Notes: generated by a model not told the origin, from the letters alone. 28,686 bases of DNA from GCA-2729515 sp036336695 (GCA_036336695.1 JAYZFQ010000139.1:1-28686), one strand, 5' to 3'; counted from the first letter of the stretch, positions 7,544-16,721 are shown. Made by a program: numbers and translations.

Positions 7544-9051
7544 AGCGAAGCCTCGCCCCGCGGTGGACCCTCGATTCGCCAGATTCTCAGGCGATCGGTA
7601 CTCGTCGGGCGCAAGTCCGTCTCCGGTGCGTCCCGAACGCCGATCTCCTCGAGGAAAGCGGCGATCCACTCACCGCGTCGCCGCCACCACGCGCTGTCCG
7701 TACGATCGAGGAGGACAAGGTAGACCTCCGGGTGCCGCTCGAAGAGCCCGGCCACTCGTTCGGTCGGGAACTTCGTGACTTTGACCACCACGTAGCGGCG
7801 CTCGAGTTGGCGCACGAACTTCTTGGTTCCCGACCAGTTCGTGAGCAAGACCGCATCATCGGGGACGACGCGCTCGATTTCGTCGCGGATCTGCGCCTGA
7901 GTGGCACTCCAGGCGTTGAAGAACGGGTGGACCGAGACCGTCGCCACCGCGACGATCACGAGCCAGGCTGCGACGGCGCCGCTGGCCCACCGCACAGCGC
8001 TGGGTCCACGCGGCGTGATCCAGCGTTGCCACAGCCGGGGCACCGATTCCGCCATGGCAAACGCCAGCAACGGGAGCAGGGGAATGAAATAGCGGAGGCC
8101 GAGCACGATGCGCTTCGGCAGTCCGGTCTCGACGGTGCTGTATTTCTGAAAGAGAAAGAACGCGACGAACAGACCGAGGGTCGCAAGAACCTCGGGACGG
8201 CGTCTGCCCCGATACAGAAACGCGAAACACAGGCCCCCGGGAACCAGCAGCAACAAGCCGAAGAGATAGAGCGGGATGCGTTCGAAGAGCGTCTCCGGGG
8301 AAAAGTGATACATGCTGCGCTCGAACAAGGCGCTGCCGAAGTAGAACTGCATGGTCAGCGGCCGCATCGCGATGCCGACCAACCCGCCGACGATGAGAGC
8401 CCAGCACTTCCACTCGCGGCGCAACACGGTTCCGGCATAGAGCGGCACGAACAGGAGCGGGTTGGTGACGCGAAACACGAGCGAGGCCCCTGCGACAAAG
8501 CCCGAAGCCAGCCACCAACCCGGCTTCCCCTCGATACCCCGCCAGAAGAGCCACAACCCCAAGGCAACCACCGCGGCACTGGGCACATCGCTCATCGCGA
8601 CACGACCCATCACCAGCGCCGGTGGGAATCCCAGCAGGATCAGGGCAAAGACCGGGGATCGCCCCTCGCGCCGGATCCACGCCGCGGTCAACAAGACCGC
8701 AGCGATGAGGCTCAGGCACGCGGGCAGGAACGCACCGCGCCATCCCGCAACGGCGACGAAGGGCGCGGACAGCAGCGGCGTCCCGAGCGGATAGGTGCCC
8801 GGCACCACCTCGACCTCTGCCCCGGTGAACGGGTCGACCTGGACCACGCTCGAAGTCCCCTGGAGCAGGAGCTGTGTCTGGCGCAGGAACTCGGATTCGT
8901 CGTCGTTGATGACGACGTCCGGGTAGTACAACGCGAAGAACAAGCCATAGAGGAGCAGCATCGCGCCGATCAGGCGCGCGGTGGTACGGGCATCCCAGCC
9001 ATTTCCCTGGAGACCCAGTCGTGCAGGCAGATTTTCGAGCAGTTGCTTCAC
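7540..9051 (-). CDS. GT39-like polytopic membrane glycosyltransferase
   Basis: This protein of about 503 residues starts at GTG 9051. That start has GAGAGG upstream and avoids running into the preceding aminotransferase gene; the open frame itself continues further upstream. The layout is that of GT-C enzymes: one N-terminal helix, then an extracytoplasmic acidic motif NDDES (about residues 49-53), then about ten hydrophobic helices, and a ~120-residue soluble C-terminus. Such enzymes move a sugar from a polyprenyl-phosphate donor onto a lipid or protein outside the cytoplasmic membrane. It follows the aminotransferase by 31 bp and is last in its operon. The substrate cannot be read from the sequence; the neighbours suggest an aminosugar. 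Its TAG stop overlaps the convergent gene by four bases. Confidence 0.8.
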   Translation of the reverse strand: MKQLLENLPARLGLQGNGWDARTTARLIGAMLLLYGLFFALYYPDVVINDDESEFLRQTQLLLQGTSSVVQVDPFTGAEVEVVPGTYPLGTPLLSAPFVAVAGWRGAFLPACLSLIAAVLLTAAWIRREGRSPVFALILLGFPPALVMGRVAMSDVPSAAVVALGLWLFWRGIEGKPGWWLASGFVAGASLVFRVTNPLLFVPLYAGTVLRREWKCWALIVGGLVGIAMRPLTMQFYFGSALFERSMYHFSPETLFERIPLYLFGLLLLVPGGLCFAFLYRGRRRPEVLATLGLFVAFFLFQKYSTVETGLPKRIVLGLRYFIPLLPLLAFAMAESVPRLWQRWITPRGPSAVRWASGAVAAWLVIVAVATVSVHPFFNAWSATQAQIRDEIERVVPDDAVLLTNWSGTKKFVRQLERRYVVVKVTKFPTERVAGLFERHPEVYLVLLDRTDSAWWRRRGEWIAAFLEEIGVRDAPETDLRPTSTDRLRIWRIEGPPRGEASL

Positions 9052-9082
9052 ACCATGCGACCTCTCGGCCTGTCCGTCGACC

Positions 9083-10327
9083 TCACGCTCGACCGAAGTA
9101 GCGCCGGATCGAAGCCACGTTGCGCTCCGCGTCCTCCACGGAGTAGCGCGGATACGTGGGAAGCAATACGACCGCCCCCGCCGTACGCCGGGCATTCGGA
9201 CAGTCGCGATGAAATTCTTCGAAGCAAGGCAGGTCGGCACAATTGTGAAGGTGCTGGCCCGCAACATCACGCTGCTCGGTCATCATGTGTCGCAGCAGCG
9301 CCTGCCGGTCCGAAACCTGAATCGGGAAGTAATGGTAGGTGTGCGAAAAATCCGTCCGGAGGGGCGGAAGCGACACCTCGGGGAGATCGCGCAACCCGGC
9401 GTGGTAGATCTGGGCGCGCTCGATGCGTTCGCGAATGTGCGCGTCGACGGCCTCGAGCTGCCGCAAGACCAGCCGAGCCTGCATCGGCGTCATGCGTCGC
9501 AAATAGCTCTCGGGCAGGCTGCGCTTGATCTGCGGATCGACATCGACGGTCACCTGGCTGTTGAGGAACCCGACGTCATGAAGGAATCCGTAGCTGAAGA
9601 CCCGGTAGGTCAACGTCTTGAAGAGCGGCGGCCAGGTCGCCAGGTCCGACGCCACGCCGCTCGCGAGCTTGGTGAGGTAGTACCCGACCTCCTGGGAGGG
9701 AAATGCCGCGATTTCTTCGCGCAGCTTTTCCGAAAGGTCTTCCCGCGGCGTCACCACCATGCCGCCGAAGAATGAATTGAGATTCTTGTACATGCCGAAG
9801 CTGTAGATGCCGGCGTCTCCGAAGGTGCCCACCTGCCGCCCGTCGACACGGGCGCCGAACGCCTGGGCGGCATCCTCGACCAGGGGCACGCCCCGCTCGC
9901 GGCACAGCGCGGCAATCTTCCGGACGTCACAGGCAAGTCCGTGCAGGTGCGTGACCATCACCGCGCCGGTGTTGTCCCCCACGAGCCGGGCAACATCCTC
10001 GGCATCGACGTTGCAGGTATCGGGCTCGAGGTCCGCGAATACCGGGACCCCGCCCGCACACACCACCATGTTGATCACATCGGAAATGGTGTAGGGAGAC
10101 AGCACGACTTCCTGCCCCGGCTGCACCAATGCGCGGATTGCCACGAAGATGCCCACCCGCGCCTTGGCGATACACAGGGCATGCGCGACGTCGTTCCGGG
10201 AGGCGATCGCCCGCTCGAGGTCTTCGATGCTCTCCCCGCGGCTGACGCCTCCAGTAGCGAGATCCCGGGCGATGCTGGCGTAGTCGCCGAAACGCGAGTA
10301 GATGCGGAAGCGCGGCAGCGGCTGCAC
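9083..10327 (-). CDS. DegT/DnrJ/EryC1/StrS-family PLP aminotransferase
   Basis: This 414-residue fold-type I aminotransferase starts at GTG 10327, preceded by GGAGGGGGG. Visible active-site features are EDAAQAFGA (residues 151-159, Asp152 to the pyridine nitrogen) and SFGMYKNLNSFFGG, where Lys181 should form the Schiff base with PLP. Family members transfer an amino group from glutamate to a keto-sugar nucleotide, or act as related dehydratases. The KNLNSFFGG segment differs from the TKNLTTGEGG-like segment common in ArnB and perosamine synthases, so the substrate may be unusual. It lies between a polyprenyl-phosphate-type GT2 and a GT39-like transferase, which supports an aminosugar or amino-cyclitol made for an envelope lipid. 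The length is slightly above the ~370-390 usual for the family. Confidence 0.88.
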   Translation of the reverse strand: MQPLPRFRIYSRFGDYASIARDLATGGVSRGESIEDLERAIASRNDVAHALCIAKARVGIFVAIRALVQPGQEVVLSPYTISDVINMVVCAGGVPVFADLEPDTCNVDAEDVARLVGDNTGAVMVTHLHGLACDVRKIAALCRERGVPLVEDAAQAFGARVDGRQVGTFGDAGIYSFGMYKNLNSFFGGMVVTPREDLSEKLREEIAAFPSQEVGYYLTKLASGVASDLATWPPLFKTLTYRVFSYGFLHDVGFLNSQVTVDVDPQIKRSLPESYLRRMTPMQARLVLRQLEAVDAHIRERIERAQIYHAGLRDLPEVSLPPLRTDFSHTYHYFPIQVSDRQALLRHMMTEQRDVAGQHLHNCADLPCFEEFHRDCPNARRTAGAVVLLPTYPRYSVEDAERNVASIRRYFGRA

Positions 10328-10451
10328 AGTTCCCCCCTCCGGGTTCAGCTGGTTTCATGCGGGCGAGGGCGCCCGCTGCCGCCTGCCGGCCGAAAACCGT
10401 TCGACGCTTGGCACGACACGAGTGGAGCCTCCGCAAACATTGCGCCCGGGT

Positions 10452-11642
10452 TCACGCGCCCCCGGAGCGGCGGCGGCTCAGGCCCAGGACGCTCAGAAAG
10501 AAGCTCGAAAGTATGACCTGGAAGCCGACGGTAAGCGCGAGGATCGCGGGAATCACGAGGCGCAGGGAGCGCTGGGGATCGAGAACCCCAAACGACGTGG
10601 CTCCCCAGTTGCCCACGGCCCAGATCGAAACGCCGAGGCCGACCAGAACCAGCAGGATGCCTGCGACGAGACCGGATTCCAGGCTCACGTAGCGAAACAA
10701 GCCGTCGAGCCTTGGGTCCTGGGGAAGGATCCCCTCGGTCACGCCGTAGATCTTGGTGAAGACCGCGAAGATCACCGACTGGAAACCGATGAAGACCGCG
10801 GCCGCGCCGTAGAGCAGGGTGTTCACGTCGAAGGCGATTCCCCGGACGGTCTGCGCGCCCGGCAGGATCCAGAGCATGGCGAGCAGGCCCAGCAGCATGA
10901 GCACAACGCCCGGAAACAGGAAGAGCCAGCGGGGGCTGAACAAGAGCAGGAAGCGCAAATGACGCCAGCCGTCGCGCCAACTCCGCAAGTGGGGCGGCCG
11001 GCTGCGCCCGTCGGGAGAGAGGGTCGTCGGCACCTCGGTCACCCGCAGACCCATGAGCGTCGCCTTCACCACCATCTCCGAGGCGAACTCCATGCCGGTG
11101 GTCTGGAGTCCGAGTCCCTCGATCGCGTTCTTTCGGAAACCGCGGAGGCCGCAGTGGAAATCTCCCGACGGGCTGCCGAAGAAGAGCCGGCCGATCCCGG
11201 TCAACACGGGGTTCCCGAGGTAGCGATGGAGCGGCGGCATGGCGCCGGGAGCGATCCCCCCGAGAAACCGGTTGCCCATCACGAGGTCGAATCCCTCGCG
11301 CAGTTTTTCTACGAAGGGCATCAGGTTGCTGAAATCGTAGGAGTCGTCCGCGTCGCCCATGATGACGAAACGCCCCCGGGCTGCCTCGATCCCACCCGCA
11401 AGCGCGGCCCCGTAACCGCGAATGGCCACGGGAACCACCCGGGCGCCGAGCCCCTCGGCGATCGCCTGGGAGCCGTCGGTGCTGCCGTTGTCCGCAATGA
11501 CGACTTCGCCTGCGATCCCACCCTCACGGAGCGAACGCTGGGCCTTCTCGATGCAGGTGGCCAGGGTCTCAGCCTCGTCGAGACAAGGCATGACGATCGA
11601 AAGCTCGATCTCGCCGGAATCCCCTGCCAGGGCAACCGCCAT
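10452..11642 (-). CDS. GT2 glycosyltransferase, polyprenyl-phosphate sugar synthase type
   Basis: This 396-residue protein has an N-terminal GT-A domain (about residues 12-230) and about four C-terminal membrane helices (about 232-390). Motifs include SIVMPCLDEAETL at the start, ADNGSTDGS (50-58) and MGDADDSYDF with the Asp97/Asp99 metal motif. The pattern matches DPM1/ArnC-like enzymes, which load a sugar from a nucleotide donor onto undecaprenyl or dolichyl phosphate at the inner membrane face. ATG at 11642 has no clear ribosome site but follows the acyl-CoA synthetase by only 37 bp. A 124-bp spacer without an evident gene separates it from the aminotransferase downstream. The family is secure; the sugar is not known. 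Confidence 0.87.
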   Translation of the reverse strand: MAVALAGDSGEIELSIVMPCLDEAETLATCIEKAQRSLREGGIAGEVVIADNGSTDGSQAIAEGLGARVVPVAIRGYGAALAGGIEAARGRFVIMGDADDSYDFSNLMPFVEKLREGFDLVMGNRFLGGIAPGAMPPLHRYLGNPVLTGIGRLFFGSPSGDFHCGLRGFRKNAIEGLGLQTTGMEFASEMVVKATLMGLRVTEVPTTLSPDGRSRPPHLRSWRDGWRHLRFLLLFSPRWLFLFPGVVLMLLGLLAMLWILPGAQTVRGIAFDVNTLLYGAAAVFIGFQSVIFAVFTKIYGVTEGILPQDPRLDGLFRYVSLESGLVAGILLVLVGLGVSIWAVGNWGATSFGVLDPQRSLRLVIPAILALTVGFQVILSSFFLSVLGLSRRRSGGA

Positions 11643-11679
11643 GGGGAATCGTTAGCAGATAGCCGGACCGGCGGCCGCG

Positions 11680-13320
11680 TCAGCGACCCGAACCGGCAAC
11701 CTCCTTGGCCCAGCGATAGTCCGCCTTGCCGCTCGGACTGCGCTGGATCGCGTCCCGGAACACGAAAGCCTTGGGAAGTTTGTAGCGAGAGAGATGTCTC
11801 CCCGCCTCCTCGCGCAGGGCTTCGGGCGTTGCCGTCGACCCTTCGCGGAGCTGGACGATGGCAACCACCTCCTGGCCCCAGCGCTCGCTCGGCCGGCCGG
11901 CCACGACAGCGTCGTAGACGTCCGGGTGCTGCTTCACGGCGGCCTCGACCTCTTCGGCAAAGATCTTCTCGCCGCCGGAATTGATCGTCACCGAATCGCG
12001 TCCGAGAACCTCGAAGCTTCCATCGGCCCGGATCCGCGCCCGGTCCCCCGGCACCGAGTAGCGGACACCCGCGATCTCGGGAAACGTGCGCGCCGTCTTG
12101 TCGGCATCGCCCAGATAGCCGAGCGGCACACGACCCTCCTGGGCGAACCAGCCCACCTCTTCATCGCCCGGCACGAGCACCCGGGTCAGGTCCGCGGAGA
12201 CGACGCAGGAACCGGGCATGGGCGTGAAGTCGCCGGTCGAAATCGGCCCGCCCTTGCTGCTCGGGTTGGTCGCCTGGGACCCCGTTTCCGACGAGCCGAT
12301 ACCATCCATGATGGTGATGTCGGGCAGACAGTCGAGCAGGGCCTGCTTGTTCGTCGTCGACAGGGGCGCCCCTCCCGAACCGATCAAGATCAAGCTCGAT
12401 ACGTCCCGCTTTCCCTCGCGCAACGCGTCGATCAGGGGCTTCGCGAAGGCATCGCCCACGATCATGAGGGTGTTGGCCCGTTCGCGCTCGATCAGTTCGA
12501 GAGCCGCGGCGGCGTCGAAGCGCTTCACCTCGTCGGGAAACAGCACCGTATTGCCCATGCCGAAGTTGATGAAACTGACCCACTGGGCTGCACCGTGCAT
12601 CAGGGGCGGCCCCTGGACCGCCTTGATCCCCGGACCGTTCCGGGCGTACTCGCCGATTTCCTCCAGGGACGTCATCTCGGTGCGGTCGAGTTTCCGACCC
12701 CCCATCGCACCGACGTAGATGTCGGCTGAGCGCCAGAGCACGCCCTTCGGCATCCCCGTCGTCCCGCCGGTGTAGAGGATGTAGAGATCGTCGGGAGACG
12801 GAACGATTTCGGGGGGCTCGGGCGACATCGAGGCCAGCGCTTCTTCGTAGTCGACCGCACCGGGAAGCAGCGGTTCACCCGAGTCGTCCGCAACCTGGAT
12901 CAGCACTTCGAGTTGCGGCAGGTCGTCGCGAATCGCGGCGATCCGGGGCGCGAACTCTCCGTGGTAGACCACGGCCTTGGCGCGAGAATCTTCGAAGAGA
13001 TAGCGAAGTTCCCCCTCGACATAGCGATAGTTCACGTTGAGCGGAGCGACCCGGGACATGAAGGCGCCCAGCATGCTCTCCACGTACTCGTTGCCGTTGT
13101 AGAGGTAGATCGCGAGGTGGTCCTGGCCCGACTCGTGGCCCGCCAGAGCGGACCGTTCCCGTTGCGCGGTCAGGCCGCGGGATGCGAGGTACCGGGCGAG
13201 TCGGCGGCTGCGATCCCGCAGTTGCGCGAAGGTGAACCGGCGGTCGCGAAACACCAACGCTTCGCGGTCCGGCACCGCGGCAGCGATCGTCTCGAATACC
13301 TGGGGAAAGTGGAAATCCAC
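11680..13320 (-). CDS. Acyl-CoA synthetase (AMP-forming, FadD/FACL type)
   Basis: This 546-residue ANL-superfamily enzyme activates a carboxylic acid, probably a fatty acid, to its CoA thioester through an acyl-adenylate. The P-loop-like motif YTGGTTGMPKG is at about residues 183-193, DGIGSSETGS about 339-348, the hinge region GDRARIRADG about 425-434, and the C-terminal catalytic lysine in PSGKADY (Lys532). I chose GTG at 13320 because GAGGAGG lies nine bases upstream and the protein then begins VDFHFPQVFE, like relatives; the frame also opens 22 codons earlier at 13386. It is first in the minus-strand block with two glycosyltransferases and an aminotransferase, but it may work separately in fatty-acid metabolism with the CoA-transferase at 16687-17925. 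Confidence 0.9.
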   Translation of the reverse strand: MDFHFPQVFETIAAAVPDREALVFRDRRFTFAQLRDRSRRLARYLASRGLTAQRERSALAGHESGQDHLAIYLYNGNEYVESMLGAFMSRVAPLNVNYRYVEGELRYLFEDSRAKAVVYHGEFAPRIAAIRDDLPQLEVLIQVADDSGEPLLPGAVDYEEALASMSPEPPEIVPSPDDLYILYTGGTTGMPKGVLWRSADIYVGAMGGRKLDRTEMTSLEEIGEYARNGPGIKAVQGPPLMHGAAQWVSFINFGMGNTVLFPDEVKRFDAAAALELIERERANTLMIVGDAFAKPLIDALREGKRDVSSLILIGSGGAPLSTTNKQALLDCLPDITIMDGIGSSETGSQATNPSSKGGPISTGDFTPMPGSCVVSADLTRVLVPGDEEVGWFAQEGRVPLGYLGDADKTARTFPEIAGVRYSVPGDRARIRADGSFEVLGRDSVTINSGGEKIFAEEVEAAVKQHPDVYDAVVAGRPSERWGQEVVAIVQLREGSTATPEALREEAGRHLSRYKLPKAFVFRDAIQRSPSGKADYRWAKEVAGSGR

Positions 13321-13592
13321 CGCACGCGCCTCCTCGCCCGTGAAGACCGCGCCATGGACCCCGGCGCGGAACGGCCACTCTACCACCCGGCGCGCCGGGG
13401 TAAGCGCCCGCCGCTACCCCCCCGAGGCGAGAGCGCAACCGCTTGCTTCGTGGAAAGAACTTGCCCAGAAACAGAACACCCTTACCCTTTTGCTAAGGAT
13501 GGGCTTTCCCCCCGCGGGGGTAAAATCCCCGGTAGATTGGGCGTGTAGCCCGCCCACTGCGCGAGGAATGGAAATTGCTTTCTAGACTTCCC
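13321..13592 (+). promoter_or_regulatory. Divergent intergenic region with a GC palindrome
   Basis: These 272 bp separate the divergent acyl-CoA synthetase and beta-propeller cytochrome genes, so promoters for both should lie here. The distinct element is the perfect 12-bp palindrome CCCCCGCGGGGG at 13509-13520, flanked by TTTC and TAAA, giving a 20-bp inverted repeat with one mismatch. No T-tract follows on either strand, so a terminator is not supported; an operator is possible. I could not pick a convincing -35/-10 pair. A five-codon ORF (ATG 13568 to TAG 13585) follows a GCGAGGA site just ahead of the cytochrome gene. Confidence 0.45.
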
Positions 13593-16500
13593 ATGCGCCG
13601 AGGCTTCGCGCGGGCATGTCTCATCGTCTGCACGCTCGCAATCGCGACGTCGGCGAACGCAGCGCGGCCCTACCTGCTTTTCGAGAGCGACCCCGTCCAG
13701 CCGGTCGCCCTGACCTCCGATGGCTCCAAGCTCCTGGTGACGAACCTCCCGGACAACCGGCTCGAGGTCTTCGACGTCGATGCCGTCTCGGGCGAACTCG
13801 TCCACGTGGCCTCGGTGCCTGTCGGCATGGAACCTGTTTCCGTCGTTGCCGTGACGAACGACGAGGCCTGGGTTGCGAACCAGGTTTCGGACAGCGTCAG
13901 CATCGTGAGTCTCGCCGATCCGCCCCGCGTGACTCGAACCCTCCACGTGGGCGACGAACCGCGGGGCATGGCAGTAGCCGGCTCGAGCCACAAGCGTGTC
14001 TTCATCGCGACGGCCCGCCGGGGACAGAACAGCCCGAACGGCGGCCGCCACAACCGCATTCCCGGGCAGGAGAACGATCCGGACGCTTCGGCCTGGGATA
14101 CGCCGGGGATCGGCCGCAACGACCTCTGGGTCTTCGATTCCACGAACCTGGGCACGGAACTCGGCGGCACTCCGATCGAGGTCATCACGGTATTCGGCGA
14201 CAAGGGGCGTGCGGTCACCGCCAGTCCGGATGGGTCCAAGGTCTACGTCGCGGTGTACCGCTCGGGCAACCAGACCACGGTCCTCAACCAGGCAATGCTC
14301 TGCGGTACGAGCAGTGCCAACCTCGCCAGCGACGCCGTGCAGCCTGCGTGCACGCTCCCCAGCGGCCAACCGAGTGCCGGCGGCTATCCGCCCCCTCACC
14401 AGAACGCCCCGAACACGACGGATCCCGCCGCAGGGTTCCAGGACCGGCCGGAAGTCGGCCTGATCGTCAAACTCAACCGCGACGGCTCGAGTCCGGGTGT
14501 GTGGCAGGATGAGATCCCCGGGCGCGACTGGACCGACCTGGTCAAGTTTTCTTTGCCCGACCTCGACGTCTTCGAGATCGACGCCGATGCACTGGTCCCT
14601 GCGGCGGTGAATGGGTCCTCTTCCTGCACCACCGGAAACGGGTGCTGGTCAGGTGTTGGAACCAACCTGTTCAACATGGTCGTTCACCCCAACTCCGGAA
14701 AGATCTTCGTCAGCAACACCGACGCCGAGAACCACGTCCGTTTCGAGGGGAACGGAACCTACGCGAACGGCAAGAAACCGGCCGGTGAACCCGACACGGT
14801 GCAGGGCAACCTGGCGCGCTCGCAGATCACGGTGCTGGACGGCAGCACGGTGACGAAACGGCACCTGAACCCCCACATCAACTACAACGTGCGGCCGGCA
14901 CCGCCCGGAACCGCCGATGCGAGCCTCGCCTCGCCCCTCGGCATGGTGATCGACGTCAAGGACCCGACCGACCCGGGCGACGACGTGCTCTACGTGGCTG
15001 CATTCAGCTCCCAGAAGGTCGGCATCTTCAACGTCTCCGAACTCGAACTGGGCACCTTCACGCCAAGCCCCGCGAGCCACATCGAACTAGCCGGAGGCGG
15101 ACCCGACGGTCTCGTCCTTGGCAACGGCTTCCTCTACGTCCACACGCGCTTCGACAACGCGATCTATGTGCACGACACCAACAGCGCAAACGCCCAGATT
15201 CAGAAGATCGCGCTCCACGACGTGGAAGATGCGACCATCACCGACGGGCGCAAGATGCTCTACGACGCGCGCCACACCAGCTCCAACGGCGAACAGTCGT
15301 GCCACTCGTGCCACCTCTTCGGAGACATGGACGACCTGGCCTGGGACCTGGGAAACCCCGACGGAGAGGTCGTCGACAACAACAACCCATTCCATTTCCC
15401 GCCCGGCCCCTTCATCCTGCCGCAGACCTTCCACCCCACGAAGGGCCCGATGGGAACCCAGAGCTTGTTCGGGCTCGCGAACATGGGTCCCCAGCACTGG
15501 CGCGGCGATCGACAGGGAAACGCCACCCAGGCATTCACCGCCTTCAACGAGGCCTTTCCGGGCTTGCTAGGCCGCGTCGATGAGCTCACCGAAGCCGACA
15601 TGGATGCGTTCACCAACTTCGCGTTGCAGCTCCGCTACTCACCGAACCCGATCGCCAAGCTGGACGGCACCCGGCGCCCCGAAGAAGACCTGGGCATGCA
15701 GATCTTCACCGCGACGGGCTTGCACGCGGGCCGGATCACCGACACCGTGGAAACCTGTGTCGGCTGCCACGCGCTCGACCCCTCAGCCGGACACTTCGGT
15801 GGAGACGGCGACAGCGTCTTCGACGGCGGAACCCAGCACTTCAAGACGCCCCACTTGCGCAACCAGTACCAGAAAGTGGGCATGTTCGGTTTCGCCAACC
15901 CGGCGACCGGAGCGGTCGGAGGCGCCTTCGAGGGGGACACCAGCCCATTCCTCAACAAGGGCCCCCAGATTCGAGGCTTCGGTTTCAACCACGACGGCTC
16001 GGTCGACACGATCTTCCGCTTCCTCAGTTCCTCTCTCTTCAGCGTTACCGCCCCGGAACAGACCCAGCTCGTTTCGGCCATGGTTACGTTCCCGACCGAT
16101 CTTCCCCCGATCGTTGGCCAGCAGGTCACCCTGACGCCGTCGAACTTTTCCGATCCGGCCATTGCGAGCCGGGTCGACCTGCTCGAGCAGCGGGCCGCCG
16201 CCCCGTTCGTCTCGCAGATCCTCGGCGGAGCGGTCACGGAATGCGACGTGGTCGCCCAGGTCGTCGAGGGAGGAGAACTCCGAGGTTACCTGTATCAACC
16301 GGCGAGCAACGACTACAAACCCGATGACGGCGGCGCGGCGCTCCCCAGCGCCAGCCTGCGAGCACTCGCCGCGACCGCTGGCCAGGAAGTGACCTACACC
16401 TGCGCGCCGTCGGGATCCGGAACGCGCATGGCGCTCGACCGCGACAACGACTTGTTGATCAACGGCGTCGAAACGGGCACCGGGACGTTTTCGAGCAGCA

Positions 16501-16721
16501 CAGACACCGGCTCGGATCCGGCCTCGAACGACACGGACGGGGATGGCCACTTCGACGGTTTCGAGGTCTTCGTGCTCGGTTCGGACCCGAACGATCCGAA
16601 CGACCCCGGAAGCCCGGGTGTACCCGCACTCACACTCTGGGGTCTCGGAAGCTTCGTCGGCCTCTTGCTGGCCGCCGGGATCGCGATCAGCCGAGTGCGC
16701 CAGCGTCCTCGAGTTTCTTGA
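13593..16721 (+). CDS. Secreted beta-propeller/diheme cytochrome c with IPTL-CTERM-like tail
   Basis: The protein has about 1042 residues. ATG 13593 gives a clear signal peptide cleaved after ATSANA; a TTG six codons earlier (13575) has the better-spaced GAGGA site, so the start is uncertain. Residues ~25-560 look like YVTN-type beta-propeller blades (AVTSDGSKLLVTNLPDNRLE-like patterns repeat). A MauG/cytochrome c peroxidase-like part follows, with CHSCH (570-574) and CVGCH (722-726). Near the end are Asp-rich calcium-type loops, DRDNDLLINGVE (~949) and DTDGDGHFDG (~980). Residues 1010-1042 are VPALTLWGLGSFVGLLLAAG plus an Arg-rich end, like IPTL-CTERM sorting signals. It probably works at the cell surface as an oxidoreductase; the substrate is unknown. 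Its 3' end overlaps the convergent CoA-transferase by 35 bp. Confidence 0.83.
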   Translation: MRRGFARACLIVCTLAIATSANAARPYLLFESDPVQPVALTSDGSKLLVTNLPDNRLEVFDVDAVSGELVHVASVPVGMEPVSVVAVTNDEAWVANQVSDSVSIVSLADPPRVTRTLHVGDEPRGMAVAGSSHKRVFIATARRGQNSPNGGRHNRIPGQENDPDASAWDTPGIGRNDLWVFDSTNLGTELGGTPIEVITVFGDKGRAVTASPDGSKVYVAVYRSGNQTTVLNQAMLCGTSSANLASDAVQPACTLPSGQPSAGGYPPPHQNAPNTTDPAAGFQDRPEVGLIVKLNRDGSSPGVWQDEIPGRDWTDLVKFSLPDLDVFEIDADALVPAAVNGSSSCTTGNGCWSGVGTNLFNMVVHPNSGKIFVSNTDAENHVRFEGNGTYANGKKPAGEPDTVQGNLARSQITVLDGSTVTKRHLNPHINYNVRPAPPGTADASLASPLGMVIDVKDPTDPGDDVLYVAAFSSQKVGIFNVSELELGTFTPSPASHIELAGGGPDGLVLGNGFLYVHTRFDNAIYVHDTNSANAQIQKIALHDVEDATITDGRKMLYDARHTSSNGEQSCHSCHLFGDMDDLAWDLGNPDGEVVDNNNPFHFPPGPFILPQTFHPTKGPMGTQSLFGLANMGPQHWRGDRQGNATQAFTAFNEAFPGLLGRVDELTEADMDAFTNFALQLRYSPNPIAKLDGTRRPEEDLGMQIFTATGLHAGRITDTVETCVGCHALDPSAGHFGGDGDSVFDGGTQHFKTPHLRNQYQKVGMFGFANPATGAVGGAFEGDTSPFLNKGPQIRGFGFNHDGSVDTIFRFLSSSLFSVTAPEQTQLVSAMVTFPTDLPPIVGQQVTLTPSNFSDPAIASRVDLLEQRAAAPFVSQILGGAVTECDVVAQVVEGGELRGYLYQPASNDYKPDDGGAALPSASLRALAATAGQEVTYTCAPSGSGTRMALDRDNDLLINGVETGTGTFSSSTDTGSDPASNDTDGDGHFDGFEVFVLGSDPNDPNDPGSPGVPALTLWGLGSFVGLLLAAGIAISRVRQRPRVS

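Noticed and set aside
4468..9528. A 1686-codon open frame on the plus strand
   Set aside because: It runs across the cytochrome b, CtaG fusion and FixH-like genes and then antisense to the glycosyltransferase. Its Arg/Pro/Ala-rich translation shows no domain; it is a GC-rich shadow frame.
7540..11642. Naming the trio arnB, arnC and arnT
   Set aside because: Only the enzyme classes match; active-site segments and gene complement differ, so gene symbols were not given.
10302..11984. A 560-codon plus-strand frame
   Set aside because: It is antisense to the GT2 gene and crosses into neighbouring genes, with no recognisable motif.
13509..13520. The palindrome as a rho-independent terminator
   Set aside because: It has no T-run after the stem on either strand and sits between two divergent genes, where a terminator would serve neither.
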